Assembly: GCF_000961885.1 (NCBI RefSeq)
Contig: NZ_JZKH01000003.1
Location: forward strand, 1 to 64,000
Direction: 5' to 3'
Source of the DNA: Streptomyces rubellomurinus
GTDB lineage: Bacteria > Actinomycetota > Actinomycetes > Streptomycetales > Streptomycetaceae
DNA: 64,000 bases
Position 1 is the first letter of the stretch; every line of letters starts with the position of its first letter. Both the position numbers and the translations under genes were made by a program. Shown here piece by piece: positions 63,783-64,000 of the stretch. Below the pieces are notes generated by a model, which searched no databases, was not told where the DNA came from, and saw nothing but the letters and a program-made list of their open reading frames with translations.

Positions 63783-64000
63783 GTGACGACCGCCGGCAGC
63801 AACGGAGTGCCCGAGGGCCAGGGGGGCGGTGCCCCGCAGGACGACGACCCGTTCGGCTACCTGTACCGCCCGGCCGAGGGTGCGCCCGCGCAGCCCGGCG
63901 AGCCGCAGCAGGGCGTGCCCCGGACGTCGTACAACCGCCCGATGGAGGTCGGCCGCGCGCAGTACGGCCAGCCGTACCAGCAGGGCGGCCAGCCGCGTGG
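63783..64000 (+). CDS. Gln/Pro/Gly-rich N-terminus of a truncated gene
   Basis: Only the first ~72 codons are present. GTG at 63783 behind GGGGGAG; sequence begins VTTAGSNGVPEG with PFGYLYRPAEG and repeated QPGEPQQG/GQPYQQGG. Low complexity, suggesting a disordered cytoplasmic N-tail before a membrane or enzymatic domain off the window. Product unknown. Confidence 0.7.
   Translation, partial: MTTAGSNGVPEGQGGGAPQDDDPFGYLYRPAEGAPAQPGEPQQGVPRTSYNRPMEVGRAQYGQPYQQGGQPR

Overview
This is a high-GC (about 70% by eye) actinobacterial chromosome segment, almost certainly from a streptomycete (Streptomyces or Kitasatospora). It has strong third-position GC bias with long open shadow frames antisense to real genes, frequent GTG/TTG starts, mycothiol synthase, and close relatives of several Streptomyces regulators: GlnR, Nur, CsoR, the anti-sigma RsiG and a CdgB-like diguanylate cyclase. 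No insertion sequences, prophage, CRISPR arrays or tRNAs were seen. Locus comparisons to S. coelicolor are from memory.

Region by region. 1-140: 3' end of a 5S rRNA and its terminator. 0.19-12.3 kb: mycothiol synthase, then a phosphate block: polyphosphate kinase, CHAD protein, NUDIX hydrolase, pstSCAB behind a tandem PHO box, and on the minus strand the low-affinity transporter pit with a PhoU-like partner, followed by csoR. 12.3-14.8 kb: a small acidic protein, a lipoprotein, a small Cys protein and a PAP2 phosphatase. 15.0-22.0 kb: a type IV secretion-like set: a transglycosylase/NlpC hydrolase facing five genes for a two-TM small protein, a VirB8-like protein, a VirB6-like polytopic protein, an SCO6880-type protein and a VirB4-like ATPase. 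It matches the cmd locus of S. coelicolor. 22.1-30.1 kb: secreted 5'-nucleotidase, two-component system, trypsin-like protease, LacI regulator and glnR. 30.3-38.4 kb: MoaD-like protein, a membrane protein, DUF2993 protein, a cysteine-rich leader peptide ahead of a sulfurtransferase/DUF1416 pair, DUF3099, DsrE, a 35-aa membrane peptide, nitrobindin-like protein, nur, ygfZ and dtd. 38.9-41.0 kb: rsiG, asparaginase and dodecin. 41.1-57.6 kb: ppa, dacB, zinc protease, tilS, hpt, ftsH, folE, a ferritin-like protein, an esterase, an MprF-like protein, folP, NTF2-like protein, folB, folK and DUF3180. 57.8-64.0 kb: coiled-coil membrane protein, TerD protein, a conserved unknown, arfB, flavin reductase, a GAF-PAS-GGDEF protein and the start of another gene.

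The parts connect. Phosphate uptake (pst, pit), storage (ppk, CHAD) and scavenging (nucleotidase) lie close together, and PHO-box-like repeats precede pstS and, more weakly, ppk. A leaderless Cys-rich micro-ORF before the sulfurtransferase looks like a cysteine-responsive attenuator. Two cyclic di-GMP components are present: an RsiG-type anti-sigma with altered ligand-motif residues, and a diguanylate cyclase whose upstream region carries a perfect TGTGA-N6-TCACA palindrome. The folate genes are almost complete (folE, folP, folB, folK).
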